Origin: Salinimicrobium profundisediminis
Lineage (GTDB): Bacteria; Bacteroidota; Bacteroidia; Flavobacteriales; Flavobacteriaceae
Direction of reading: 5' to 3'
NCBI RefSeq assembly: GCF_026241755.1
Contig: NZ_JAPJDA010000003.1
Location: 62,001-126,000, forward strand
DNA length: 64,000 bases
Shown: in pieces, positions 18,191 through 27,456 of the stretch
How the letters are laid out: every line of letters begins with the position of its first letter
How positions within the stretch are numbered: position 1 is the stretch's first letter
Translations under genes and position numbers: made by a program
The notes under the pieces: generated by a model
Seen by the model: the letters and a program-made list of their open reading frames with translations, nothing else
Told to the model about the DNA's origin: nothing
Database searches by the model: none

Positions 18191-20500
18191 TTAATCCCTG
18201 AATTGTGGTTGCAGTTCTTCATCTTTTAGATGCTTGGCATAAAAGCCCATCATAGCTTCATAAAGGTCAATACGGTTTTCTTCTTTTCCGAAGCCGTGGC
18301 CTTCGTCGTATTTCACCATGTATGGAACGTCTACGCCTTTAGCCCGTAGCGCTCTCACAATTTGATCAGATTCATCAATATTCACGCGGGGATCATTCGC
18401 ACCCTGTACCACGAACAAAGGCTTCTTGATCTTCTCTATGTGGAACACCGGTGATACTTCATCCATAATTGCTTTTTCTTCAGGAACATTTTCGTCATAC
18501 CAGATTTCCCTCAGGATCTTCTCATAAGGCTTCCAGTAAGGCGGAATTGTTTCCATAAAAGTGAAAAGGTTAGAAACCCCAACATAATCCACACCCGCAG
18601 CGTAGAGATCCGGAGTCTTTGTAAGGCCTCTTAACACAGCATACCCACCATGGCTACCACCATAAATAGCTGCTTTATCGGGATCTACCCAGCCCTGTGC
18701 AATGACGTATTTTAATCCGTCTTCCACGTCATCCATGGCTTTTCTTCCGATTTGTTTAAATCCTGACTCCATAAATTCACGACCGTAACCACCCGAAATT
18801 CTGAAGTTCACCTGCAGGGTTGCGTAGCCGCGGCTGGCAAACAATTGCGCCTCGGGATTAAAGCCCCAGGAATCTCTTATTCCCTGCGGACCACCATGCG
18901 GATTAACGATTACAGGCACCTTTTGCCCCTCCACAGCGGCCTTAGGAAGGGTAATATAACCATGTATGGTTTTTCCATCCCGGCTGGTAAAAGTAATTGG
19001 TCTCATTTCGGCCATATCTTCTGCCTTGAGCTGGGGCATAAGGTTGTACAGCAGTTCAAATTTATCTTGCGCTACATCATAAGACCAGTATTCGCCATAC
19101 AATTTATCACTTTGTAGAAAAACCAGGTATTTTGATTCGTCATCGGTTTTATCGGCTATTGAGTACTGCTTATCGGGAAATTCACTGGTGATTCGGTTAT
19201 GCAGTTTTTTATAGTAGTCGCTAATAGGTACAATTTCCCGCTTTTCCCCTTCAAAAGTGTAGTAATCAAGTTCATAATCACGATGACGTGAAAGGGAAAC
19301 TCCCGAAATATCATAATTGTCGTTGGTAAACAACTTTTTGATCACCTTATCTTCCTTCAGGTCGTACAGGTAAACCGTGTTTTTGTCGGTTTCAAGGTTT
19401 GAAACCACGTAAGCATCATGTGGATAATCTGTGGCATAATTTAGAGTCGGATTAAAAGTGTCTTTCCAGTTGATCTGTTTAACTATTTCAAACTCCTTAC
19501 TATCTACGTCTTTATTGTTGTAAAGATCCATATTAACACCTTCACGTAGACGTACAAAGCCTCTCAATGTACCATCTTTATCAAAAAGGTAGTTCATGAT
19601 AGGATTTGCTATATCGTCATTGCTGTAAAGCTTTTCAAGATCACCTGTTTCTATATTTACTTTATAAGGCTCAAAAACCTGGGCATTTTCTTTGTTCATG
19701 GAGACGATAACGAAATTTTTATCATCTTTTAAAAGATCCAGGATCTGGGTTTGAACTCCTTCAAAAGGTGTAAGATCTATCGTATTGGAGCCATCCACAT
19801 CTGCGGCATACAAATGATAATTCTCGTTTCCGCCTTTATCCATCACATAAAGTAACCTGTCTTCATTAGCCCAGCCATAGCCACGAACCAATTCATCCTT
19901 CTCAACAATTGCCCGGGTGATCTCATTAGTTTCCAGGTTCTTCACAAAGACATGGTTTTTAGCATTTTCATCCTTTTCCCGGTACGACATAAATTTACCA
20001 TCGGGCGAAAATTGGAAAGAACTCGCCTTTGGTTTGGCAAAGTAATCTTTCACATCATATTTGTAGTTTCCCTGGTCGTAAGCCGACAGTTGCTCCAGTT
20101 CTTTTTCTGAGGAAGGCAGCGTAGGATCCCCGGGAACAGTTTTCTCCACCTTATTTAGCACCAGTGGAAATTCCTGTCCCGCCTGCTTAAAGGTTCCATT
20201 GATAGTTTCGCCCTCAAGAGTACCGGTATAAGTAGCGCCAATTTTTGAATAGGAGAGGAGTACCTGATTTTTTTCGAGCTCAACCTTATCGAGAGGTAAA
20301 CCAAAAGCACCTTGTAAAGGGCTATCCATAGTGCCCGATAGAGAGTCGTTTTCTTTTGTAATGTCAAATTTCAGGGGCAGTTCATTACCCTGAACATTTA
20401 ATTTCCCTTCCCAGGTTCCGGTGATCTCCTGAGCCTTCGTGAGGGTACTACTAAATAGTAAAATCATAAAAATTGAAAATTTAAAAAATATATGTTTCAT
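18191..20500 (-). CDS. S9-family serine peptidase (prolyl oligopeptidase type)
   Basis: A 769-residue exported peptidase. A Sec signal (MKHIFFKFSIFMILLFSSTLTKA) is followed by a short beta-rich domain (TWEGKLNVQGNELPLKFDI, about 24-120), a WD40-like beta-propeller to about residue 500, and a C-terminal alpha/beta-hydrolase domain. The catalytic triad is visible: Ser616 in GGSHGG, Asp in QGANDPRVN and His in DEGHGF. The family cleaves oligopeptides after Pro or with acyl/dipeptidyl specificity. The N-terminal extra domain is not part of standard prolyl oligopeptidases and may be a family variant. The gene is monocistronic. Confidence 0.9.
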   Translation of the reverse strand: MKHIFFKFSIFMILLFSSTLTKAQEITGTWEGKLNVQGNELPLKFDITKENDSLSGTMDSPLQGAFGLPLDKVELEKNQVLLSYSKIGATYTGTLEGETINGTFKQAGQEFPLVLNKVEKTVPGDPTLPSSEKELEQLSAYDQGNYKYDVKDYFAKPKASSFQFSPDGKFMSYREKDENAKNHVFVKNLETNEITRAIVEKDELVRGYGWANEDRLLYVMDKGGNENYHLYAADVDGSNTIDLTPFEGVQTQILDLLKDDKNFVIVSMNKENAQVFEPYKVNIETGDLEKLYSNDDIANPIMNYLFDKDGTLRGFVRLREGVNMDLYNNKDVDSKEFEIVKQINWKDTFNPTLNYATDYPHDAYVVSNLETDKNTVYLYDLKEDKVIKKLFTNDNYDISGVSLSRHRDYELDYYTFEGEKREIVPISDYYKKLHNRITSEFPDKQYSIADKTDDESKYLVFLQSDKLYGEYWSYDVAQDKFELLYNLMPQLKAEDMAEMRPITFTSRDGKTIHGYITLPKAAVEGQKVPVIVNPHGGPQGIRDSWGFNPEAQLFASRGYATLQVNFRISGGYGREFMESGFKQIGRKAMDDVEDGLKYVIAQGWVDPDKAAIYGGSHGGYAVLRGLTKTPDLYAAGVDYVGVSNLFTFMETIPPYWKPYEKILREIWYDENVPEEKAIMDEVSPVFHIEKIKKPLFVVQGANDPRVNIDESDQIVRALRAKGVDVPYMVKYDEGHGFGKEENRIDLYEAMMGFYAKHLKDEELQPQFRD

Positions 20501-20922
20501 TTTGGTTTAGGTTGGTTGGTTAATTCATGCTCTAATTCTTTTAAAATTAGACTTTTATTTTATTTTTGTGCACTTTATATGAAATATATTTATATGTTTT
20601 CTACTATAGAATTCCTTTTCAGAAGAAATAATACAACATTTTTTTTGACTTCAGAAATAGAGCTCTTTATATATAGATTTAAGAACAATTTCATCACTTA
20701 TTTTGAAAAATTCAGCAGGAATCATAAGCAATGGGAATAGGAAAACATAAAATATCTATTTACCAATTAATTCTTATATTTCGTAGTATATAAATCAATG
20801 ATACCCAACTAAAACAGTAAATCGAAAAATCCTGTAATCTTAATCCATATCACCTAATATACCATCAAGTTGATAAGGTTTTCAGCCCTAAAACAGATTT
20901 CCCCTATAATTCCCCTTAAAAT
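20501..20922. other. Divergent intergenic spacer
   Basis: A 422-bp very AT-rich spacer between the divergent S9 peptidase and hybrid kinase genes. I see no small gene or RNA. A TATTTTTG element at 20561-20568 on the + strand matches the -7 consensus but lies 355 bp before the kinase start, so its assignment is uncertain. Confidence 0.5.
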
Positions 20923-23055
20923 ATGGATTACTCTTATTTTTCTGGATTAATACAAAACGTTGCACTGCTACTGGTTTTCAGTTTTTTATATGCCACCCGG
21001 TGGATAGATTCTACCCATTCTAAAAAACTATGGCCCAATATTTTTGCTGGTTTTATTGTTGGTGGTATTGGCATTCTTCTCATGTTTACCCCATGGACGT
21101 ATCAGCCGGGGCATTATTTTGATCTTAGAACGATATTACTGGCCATTTCTGGCTTATACCTTGGGGCTATCCCTACAATTATAGCTATTATAATTACAGT
21201 TGCTTACCGTATGTTTCTTGGGGGCGATAATGTCTTCCTTGGAGTGTGTCTTGTTCTTATTTCTGGTTTGACAGGTATAGCGTGGAGAAAACTTCAACAG
21301 AGACGAGGAGGTAAAAACAATATTTTGTCCTTATATGTTTTGGGAGTAATAGTGCATGTGTTTATGTTGCTCTTACCTATTATATTTCCAAGGGAAGGAT
21401 CTGATACCCTCGTGAAATTTATGGCTATCCCCATATTGACAATATATCCTGTAATCACAGTACTCCTTGGACATTTGATGAACGCTCAGTTGGAAAACTG
21501 GAGAAACCGAAAAGCCAAGGAGAGGTTATATGAATCTGAGCAGCGATTTACTAAAATGATGCTCGACATCAATATGATCTTTATAAATATTGATATCAAC
21601 AGCAAGATCATTTTTTGCAATGAGTATTTACTTTCCATTACCGGGTATACCGAGGAAGAGCTTATTGGCAAAAACTCTGTTGATATTTTTGTACCTGTAG
21701 ATGAAAAAGAAAATACAGAAAAAGGTCTTAGAGAATTATTTGAAAAGAACAGAGATTTGCATCATTTTGAGAGTAAGATACTTACAAAAGACAATAGAGA
21801 ACTTTATGTCTCCTGGTATAACTCGGTTATTACTGATGATTATGGAAAAATAAAGGGTATAGCCAGTTTGGGCGAGAATATTACAGAAAAAAAAGCCACA
21901 CTAGAAAATCTGAAAGAAACAAAGGAAAAAGCAGAAGAAAGCAATCGCCTAAAAAGTGTTTTTCTACAAAATGTGAGTCACGAAATTCGTACTCCCATTA
22001 ATGCAATCATGGGCGCTATCAGCCTCTTAAAAGAATCTTCGGTAGGGAAAGAGATGAGGGAAAAGTATTATGAAGTATTACGATTAAGTGGTAACAGACT
22101 GCTTTCTACTGTCAATGATCTAATAGATATTTCCCAGGTAGAAACTCAGCAAATAAAGGTCAATAAATCTGACTTTAACCTTTCTGAAGTATTAACGAAT
22201 CACGTAAATGTTGCGACCCCAATAGCCGGTAAAAAGAATAATAAGATAATATGTACCAGCAAATATCTTCATACAAACACCATCCTGCATACCGATAAAA
22301 ATATGCTGAATGGTATTATTATCAATTTAATGAGTAATGCCAATAAATTTACCACAGACGGCATTATTGAAATGGGAAGTTTTGATGAGCATGGAAACAT
22401 TGTTTTTTATATAAAAGATAACGGCATAGGGATTCCGGAAAATCGACTTGATGTCATTTTCGACCGATTTGTGCAGGCAGATTCCAGTTTAAGTCGGCCA
22501 CATGAAGGCTCTGGTTTAGGGCTATCAATAGCCAAAGCTTATGCCGAAATGTTGGGAGGGAATATCTGGGTGGAATCTGAAGAAGGGAAGGGCAGCACCT
22601 TCTTTTTTAGCATTCCCAAAGATGAAGTCAAGCATACAATACCCAATGAAGGCAAGGTGGAAAATAAAATAGCCCCATTACCAAACCATAAGATTTTAAT
22701 TGCTGAAGATGATAAATTGAATTACTTAATTCTGAAAAAGATCGTTGAAAATATGGGTATAACCAACATTCTACATGCACAAAATGGTGTCGAAGCAGTT
22801 GAAATGGTTAAGAATGATCCTGAAATCTCTTTGGTGCTCATGGATATAAAAATGCCGGAAATGAGCGGCGAAGAAGCAACGCAAAAAATAAGGATCTTTA
22901 ATTCTACTATTCCCATTATTGCCCAAACTGCATTCGCCATGCCTGCCGACAGGAATAAATTTATTGAGATTGGGTGTAGTGATTATATCCCCAAACCCAT
23001 TGACAAAGATGACTTAACAAAGCTCTTGCACAAGCATCTCAATTCTACGCAGTAA
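20923..23055 (+). CDS. Hybrid sensor histidine kinase with LytS-type 5TM domain
   Basis: A 710-residue inner-membrane sensor. The N terminus has about six hydrophobic segments of the 5TMR-LYT type (GLYLGAIPTIIAIIITVAYRMFLGG, about 79-103). A PAS domain follows (about 205-320), then HisKA with phospho-acceptor His353 in NVSHEIRTP, then HATPase_c (NANKF, DNGIGIP, GSGLGLS), then a C-terminal receiver domain with phospho-acceptor Asp641 in LMDIKMP. The presence of a receiver suggests a phosphorelay to an Hpt protein or an unlinked regulator, because no response regulator gene is adjacent. The 5TM domain occurs in LytS-type sensors of cell-wall or metabolite signals; the ligand is unknown. Confidence 0.92.
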   Translation: MDYSYFSGLIQNVALLLVFSFLYATRWIDSTHSKKLWPNIFAGFIVGGIGILLMFTPWTYQPGHYFDLRTILLAISGLYLGAIPTIIAIIITVAYRMFLGGDNVFLGVCLVLISGLTGIAWRKLQQRRGGKNNILSLYVLGVIVHVFMLLLPIIFPREGSDTLVKFMAIPILTIYPVITVLLGHLMNAQLENWRNRKAKERLYESEQRFTKMMLDINMIFINIDINSKIIFCNEYLLSITGYTEEELIGKNSVDIFVPVDEKENTEKGLRELFEKNRDLHHFESKILTKDNRELYVSWYNSVITDDYGKIKGIASLGENITEKKATLENLKETKEKAEESNRLKSVFLQNVSHEIRTPINAIMGAISLLKESSVGKEMREKYYEVLRLSGNRLLSTVNDLIDISQVETQQIKVNKSDFNLSEVLTNHVNVATPIAGKKNNKIICTSKYLHTNTILHTDKNMLNGIIINLMSNANKFTTDGIIEMGSFDEHGNIVFYIKDNGIGIPENRLDVIFDRFVQADSSLSRPHEGSGLGLSIAKAYAEMLGGNIWVESEEGKGSTFFFSIPKDEVKHTIPNEGKVENKIAPLPNHKILIAEDDKLNYLILKKIVENMGITNILHAQNGVEAVEMVKNDPEISLVLMDIKMPEMSGEEATQKIRIFNSTIPIIAQTAFAMPADRNKFIEIGCSDYIPKPIDKDDLTKLLHKHLNSTQ

Positions 23056-23095
23056 TTACAGTTTTGATACAAACAGTTAATTAGATTTGATTTAA

Positions 23096-23566
23096 ATAAA
23101 AACAATCATCTTCTTTTTCTTCCCGTTGATCCTTTTTTCCTGCAAGGATGCCGAATCTTATTCAACTGTTACAGAGCAGCAAGCAAACTTTGACTGGCTT
23201 TTAGGCGACTGGAAAAGACTGAATGAACAGGAGGGCAGGTCAACCTTTGAATCCTGGGCAAAAATGACTAACTCTGAGTATAGTGGAATTGGATATACAT
23301 TACAGGACCGGGATACCATCTGGAAAGAAACTATGAAATTAGTTAAATTGAACAATACCTGGAACTTAGAAATTACAGGAAAAGGTGAATTAAAGCCAAC
23401 TATCTTCAAAGTCACAAATATTGAAAAAGAACAATTCACCAGTGAAAATCCCAACAATGAGTCTCCAAAACTTATCAAATATGATTTCGAGGATGAAATT
23501 TTAAAGGCCCGCATCTCTGGTGGAGAAATGGAAATTCCGTTTGAATTTGAAAGAATTCAGAAATGA
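23096..23566 (+). CDS. Small lipoprotein (DUF6265-like) with apparent ATA start
   Basis: Read from ATA at 23096, the protein starts [I]KTIIFFFFPLILFSC, a textbook lipoprotein signal with lipobox LFSC; a stop codon TAA lies immediately upstream, so no earlier start exists. The only standard alternative is TTG at 23126, which would leave MILFSCKDAE, a signal too short to work. After the Cys, NFDWLLGDWKR and following strands resemble the lipocalin-like DUF6265 family. Either ATA serves as a weak start or an ATG has mutated and the gene is poorly expressed. It follows the kinase gene by 40 bp. Confidence 0.65.
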   Translation: MKTIIFFFFPLILFSCKDAESYSTVTEQQANFDWLLGDWKRLNEQEGRSTFESWAKMTNSEYSGIGYTLQDRDTIWKETMKLVKLNNTWNLEITGKGELKPTIFKVTNIEKEQFTSENPNNESPKLIKYDFEDEILKARISGGEMEIPFEFERIQK

Positions 23567-23673
23567 TACTCAATTTAAAGAAGGATAAAGGTTATTGAGA
23601 ACAATGACTTTTATAGCGACTACCTTGGTTATTAATCACTTCTGTGCGTGTTAATATTAAATTTACTTCTGCA

Positions 23674-23707
<34 letters not shown>

Positions 23708-23821
23708 GAAATATATTATTTCACCTCTTTTCCCTATTCCTCCCGTTTCTATTAATTTTAATTGTGTGCAGTGTTATGCCTTTAAATTTCTTTATTATAG
23801 TCTTACCGACATAAATAAAAA

Positions 23822-24316
23822 TCATTCAGGATCTTTCTTTACAATTTGGCCATCGTAACTTATCTGATCCCTTTGTGAAGATGTTACCGATGTGTTCGTA
23901 TTCCCATTCGCAAAAACAATTATTCTAAAATCCATGTTCTCACTTTCATTATTTCCGCGGAAAAAGATCCGAACCTGATTCTTTCCTGGTTTCTCCTCGA
24001 TTTCCAGATCTTTTAGAGGCCCTTCGTATTCAATTGCTCCTGAAGAACCATAACCGCCCCCAAACTGCCTTTCTCCAAAGAAAGGTAAAAATACTTCTAC
24101 ATTGTCTTCTTCAAAGGTAATGTGGTTTGGGTTTCCAATAAGATTGACTCTACTGTATTTAGCAGGATCTGCCCAATCATTTTCGATCTTAAAATCAAGA
24201 TTTTGCACCTTCTCCAACATTTGCCTGTATTCAGCCGAAGCTTCACTAGTCCTGTTCGAGCTACCACAGGCAACAAATATTAAAGCAAGAAATAGCAATA
24301 AAAACCGTCTTTTCAT
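23822..24316 (-). CDS. DUF4251 lipoprotein
   Basis: A 164-residue lipoprotein with lipobox IFVAC (Cys17). The stretch VEVFLPFFGERQFGGGYGSSGAIEYEGPLKD (about 84-114) is the DUF4251 signature found in Bacteroidota envelope proteins of unknown function. It is probably anchored to the periplasmic face of the outer membrane. It is flanked by AT-rich spacers of 255 bp (23567-23821, nothing seen) and 201 bp, and appears monocistronic. Confidence 0.85.
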   Translation of the reverse strand: MKRRFLLLFLALIFVACGSSNRTSEASAEYRQMLEKVQNLDFKIENDWADPAKYSRVNLIGNPNHITFEEDNVEVFLPFFGERQFGGGYGSSGAIEYEGPLKDLEIEEKPGKNQVRIFFRGNNESENMDFRIIVFANGNTNTSVTSSQRDQISYDGQIVKKDPE

Positions 24317-24517
24317 AATTATATTTATTTTTTAATATTAAAATACAAAATTTTAAAGGTTCATAGCCAATTTTTCGTATTCCTTCTAATCTTTTTGTTG
24401 TAAAGTTAAAGTCTTCTCAAATATGTTGAAATTAATATTCTCTTGACAGCATTTATGAAATATAAACAGGACATTAAGGTCTGTAAACGGGGCCTTTAGA
24501 GGACAAATCGAACTGCT

Positions 24518-25084
24518 ATGAAGATTGAAAAAGTAACTGTATTTGGGGCCGGAAAGTTTGGAGCACGGTTAGCTTTCCACATTGCCTACCAAAACGTTGA
24601 TGTAACTGTATATGACCAAGATTATGGACTATTGGAAGAAGCCCGAACCCGGTTTCGGGAATTTGCCGATTATTATGAGCAAAACTTCGAGGCCTCAAAA
24701 GAAAATGTAGAAGCTGCACTGGCCAATATTGCCTATTCTATGGATATTACAGAGGCGGCTGGTAACGCCCATTTAATCATAGAGGCTGTTGCTGAAGATC
24801 TTGCAGCCAAAAAGAACTTTTACAGGGAACTTCAAAAAACAGCTCCCAAAAATGGCATTTTTGTGACTACTTCTAAAGGTTTAGATCCCGAAATACTGGC
24901 CAGGATTTCCGGCCGGCCAAATAAATTCCTAACCCTCCACTTCACCGGAAATTTAAAAGAAATTTTATCCATAGAAGTTATTAGCTTACCCAACACACGC
25001 AAAGACGTCTTAAACTCTGTAGTACAATTCTCTGAGGATATTGGTATGGAAGTGCATGTCCGGCATCTTGAACAACAGGATTAA
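24518..25084 (+). CDS. 3-hydroxyacyl-CoA dehydrogenase NAD-binding domain, stand-alone
   Basis: A 188-residue Rossmann protein. The dinucleotide-binding loop is VTVFGAGKFGARLAFHIA (residues 7-24) and an acidic residue ends beta-2 (VYDQD). LIIEAVAEDLAAKKNFYREL and FLTLHFTGN match the 3HCDH_N family, the latter holding the catalytic-type His. Typical enzymes are about 280-310 residues and carry a C-terminal helical dimerisation domain that closes over the acyl-CoA; here the protein stops after the N-terminal domain, and a strong terminator follows 9 bp downstream, so this is the natural end. It may act on another substrate or be a dinucleotide-binding regulator. A copy of the recurrent palindrome lies inside at 24848. 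Confidence 0.8.
   Translation: MKIEKVTVFGAGKFGARLAFHIAYQNVDVTVYDQDYGLLEEARTRFREFADYYEQNFEASKENVEAALANIAYSMDITEAAGNAHLIIEAVAEDLAAKKNFYRELQKTAPKNGIFVTTSKGLDPEILARISGRPNKFLTLHFTGNLKEILSIEVISLPNTRKDVLNSVVQFSEDIGMEVHVRHLEQQD
24848..24862. repeat. Palindrome AAAAATGGCATTTTT inside a gene
   Basis: An exact 15-bp copy in the 3HCDH-like gene, read in frame as K-N-G-I-F. Confidence 0.7.
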
Positions 25085-25092
25085 AATATAAG

Positions 25093-25118
25093 AAGCCCGG
25101 TCAAAAACCGGGCTTTTT
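25093..25118. terminator. Terminator
   Basis: Stem AAGCCCGGT / ACCGGGCTT with loop CAAAA, followed by a T run on the + strand and preceded by an A-rich flank. It ends the 3HCDH-like gene and may also serve the convergent aconitase gene. Confidence 0.88.
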
Positions 25119-25138
25119 AATTCTGCAATTTCTTTTTT

Positions 25139-27169
25139 TTACTTTACCTGCTTTCTGGGATTATCGGTAACTGTATTTTCTTTTACAGCGTTCACCTCCC
25201 GGTTTTTGAGTTGTTCCTTAAACTCATTAATGATTCCACCTTTAAGCAGCACCTGGATTTGCCTGTCACTCATGCTGTGCCTGGTCTCAATTTCAATATT
25301 CTGGCCATTTTTCTTATTGATCACCACCTGAATATTGTTCCTGTTCTTCACATCTTCACGCAAATTTAAAAGGCTTACTTCATCGCCCTGCTCAATCTTG
25401 TCGTAGTCGGCAATATCAATGAATTCTAATGGCAATATTCCGAAGTTCACCAGGTTTTGCCAGGCAATTCGGGCATAAGAATTAGCAATCACCGCGATTT
25501 GCCCAAGATATTTTGGTGCAAGTGCCGCATGTTCCCGGCTCGACCCCTGTGCGTAATTGTCCTTGGCAACCACTATATGTCCGCCATGACTTTCTTTTGC
25601 TTTTTGCGCCCTGTCGTAAAAAGTATCATCAATTACCGAGTACGAGAACTTGCTTATTTCGGGTAGATTACTTCTAAAAGGAAGTACTTCTGCACCTGCT
25701 CTTAAGATCTCATCGGTAGAGATGTTATCGCCCATTTTTAGCAAAACAGGTACATCACAGGCCTCTCTTAACGGCTCAATATATGGTAAAGACTTAATGT
25801 TAGGGCCTTTTTTAAGCTCTACCTGCGATCCATCCTCAGCCGGTGCAACCAGCATCATAGTATTGATAAGCTCTTTTTCGGGATATTCATATTTGGGATA
25901 CTTCATATCGTAAAGCTTCTCAAGGTCACGCGGATCTGTGATCTTTCCGGTTAAAGCTGAAGCCGCTGCAGTTTCTGGACTACACAGATATACCTGGTCA
26001 TCTTCAGTTCCCGACCGGCTCGGGAAATTCCGCGGCATTGTTCGTAAACTAATGGTATCTGACGCCGGTGCCTGCCCCATACCTATACATCCCATACAAC
26101 CCGATTGATGGAACCTCGCTCCTGCTGCAATGAGTTTTTCAAAACCTTTATTGGCAATTAAATTCTGTATTACCTGCCGGGAAGTCGGGTTAACATCAAA
26201 AGATACTTCTTCCTTTGTAGCTTTACCGTCTACAATGGCTCCTGCCACCCAAAAATCCCGAACCCCGGGATTCGCCGATGATCCTATCACCACCTGGCCA
26301 ATTTCCATACCTTCTACCTCTCTTACAGGAACAACGTTCCCGGGGCTGGTTGGTTTGGCTATAAGCGGAATTAGATCATCAAGTATAATTTCATCTTCCA
26401 AATCATAACTACAACCTTCATCGGCTACCAGTTCGATCCAGTCTTCTTCCCTGCCCTGACTTTTCAGAAATTTCCTGGTCATCTCATCACTAGGGAAGAC
26501 TGTGGTTGTTGCACCCAATTCGGCACCCATATTAGCGATGACATGTCTGTCCATAGCGCTCAATTCTGCCAGGCCGGGACCATAATATTCTATCACCTTC
26601 CCTACTCCGCCTTTCACATCATACCGGCGAAGCATCTCCAGGATCACATCTTTAGCACTTACCCAGTCGGGCATTTTTCCGGTGAGCTTCACTCCCATTA
26701 CCTGTGGCATTTTTACAAAATATGGTTGGCCCGCAATTGCTGCAGCCACATCAAGGCCGCCTGTTCCTATAGCAAGCATTCCCAAAGACCCGGCTGCGGG
26801 CGTGTGGGAATCTGATCCTACCATGGTCTTTCCGGGTTTTCCAAAACGTTCCATATGTACAGGGTGGCTCACGCCATTTCCCGGCCTGCTGTACCAGATG
26901 CCGAATTTTTGCGACGCCGATAGCAAGAAAGCGTGATCATCGGCATTTTTAAAGTCGGTTTGTAACAGGTTGTGATCCACGTACTGCACGGCGACTTCAG
27001 TCTTTGCGCGATCCAGTCCCATGGCCTCCAGTTCCAGTTGCACCAGGGTTCCTGTAGCATCCTGCAGCAAAGCCTGGTCTATTTTGATTCCTATCTCCTT
27101 TCCCGGCGACATTTCGCCCTTCAGAAGATGTTCTTTAATTAGTTTTTGAGTAACGTTAAGCTTAGACAT
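25139..27169 (-). CDS. acn: Aconitate hydratase family enzyme (Aquifex-type)
   Basis: A 676-residue aconitase-superfamily protein of the shorter type (most TCA aconitases are 750-900 residues). It interconverts citrate and isocitrate through a 4Fe-4S cluster. Two cluster Cys are seen in QSGCMGCIGMG, and active-site regions appear as GSDSHTPAAGSLGM, DNISTDEILRAG and AQGSSREHAALAP. The first cluster Cys, normally in GSCTNS, is absent: the matching segment reads IGSSANPG. This may be a trait of the subfamily, or other Cys (for example DEGCSY) may compensate. The gene lies alone upstream of the convergent 3HCDH-like gene. Its exact substrate is less certain than the family. Confidence 0.85.
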   Translation of the reverse strand: MSKLNVTQKLIKEHLLKGEMSPGKEIGIKIDQALLQDATGTLVQLELEAMGLDRAKTEVAVQYVDHNLLQTDFKNADDHAFLLSASQKFGIWYSRPGNGVSHPVHMERFGKPGKTMVGSDSHTPAAGSLGMLAIGTGGLDVAAAIAGQPYFVKMPQVMGVKLTGKMPDWVSAKDVILEMLRRYDVKGGVGKVIEYYGPGLAELSAMDRHVIANMGAELGATTTVFPSDEMTRKFLKSQGREEDWIELVADEGCSYDLEDEIILDDLIPLIAKPTSPGNVVPVREVEGMEIGQVVIGSSANPGVRDFWVAGAIVDGKATKEEVSFDVNPTSRQVIQNLIANKGFEKLIAAGARFHQSGCMGCIGMGQAPASDTISLRTMPRNFPSRSGTEDDQVYLCSPETAAASALTGKITDPRDLEKLYDMKYPKYEYPEKELINTMMLVAPAEDGSQVELKKGPNIKSLPYIEPLREACDVPVLLKMGDNISTDEILRAGAEVLPFRSNLPEISKFSYSVIDDTFYDRAQKAKESHGGHIVVAKDNYAQGSSREHAALAPKYLGQIAVIANSYARIAWQNLVNFGILPLEFIDIADYDKIEQGDEVSLLNLREDVKNRNNIQVVINKKNGQNIEIETRHSMSDRQIQVLLKGGIINEFKEQLKNREVNAVKENTVTDNPRKQVK

Positions 27170-27391
27170 TTTTCGAAGATTTTATTCCTTTTAAATTATC
27201 AAATTTCCTACGGAATGGTGGGTGGTTTAACAATATCTTATAGTTCAGGTTCTTAACCTTTATTTTAAAATAGAAAAGGACTACCCGAAAAGCATCTTCC
27301 ATATACGTTTGCCGGAACTTTTAAGGCTCATTAGATCCTAAAAATTGAAGCCAACGCGAAAATACTTCAGGGAATAGTCCCGTCCTGCAAT

Positions 27392-27431
27392 CAAAAACCG
27401 CCACAAGACTTTTGCAAAAGACCCGTGGCGG
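27392..27431 (-). terminator. Terminator at the end of the biosynthetic operon
   Basis: On the minus strand CCGCCAC pairs with GTGGCGG, and an inner CTTTTG pairs with CAAAAG; a TTTTTG tract follows. It lies just past the metallo-beta-lactamase-fold gene and is the first clear terminator after the polyketide gene set. Confidence 0.8.
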
Positions 27432-27456
27432 CAACTATTTTATTATGTGTTGTTTC

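Noticed and set aside
20492-20740. Possible 82-codon gene upstream of the hybrid kinase
   Set aside because: It begins inside the S9 peptidase start region, and its Phe/Tyr/Ile-rich translation reflects AT-rich non-coding DNA.
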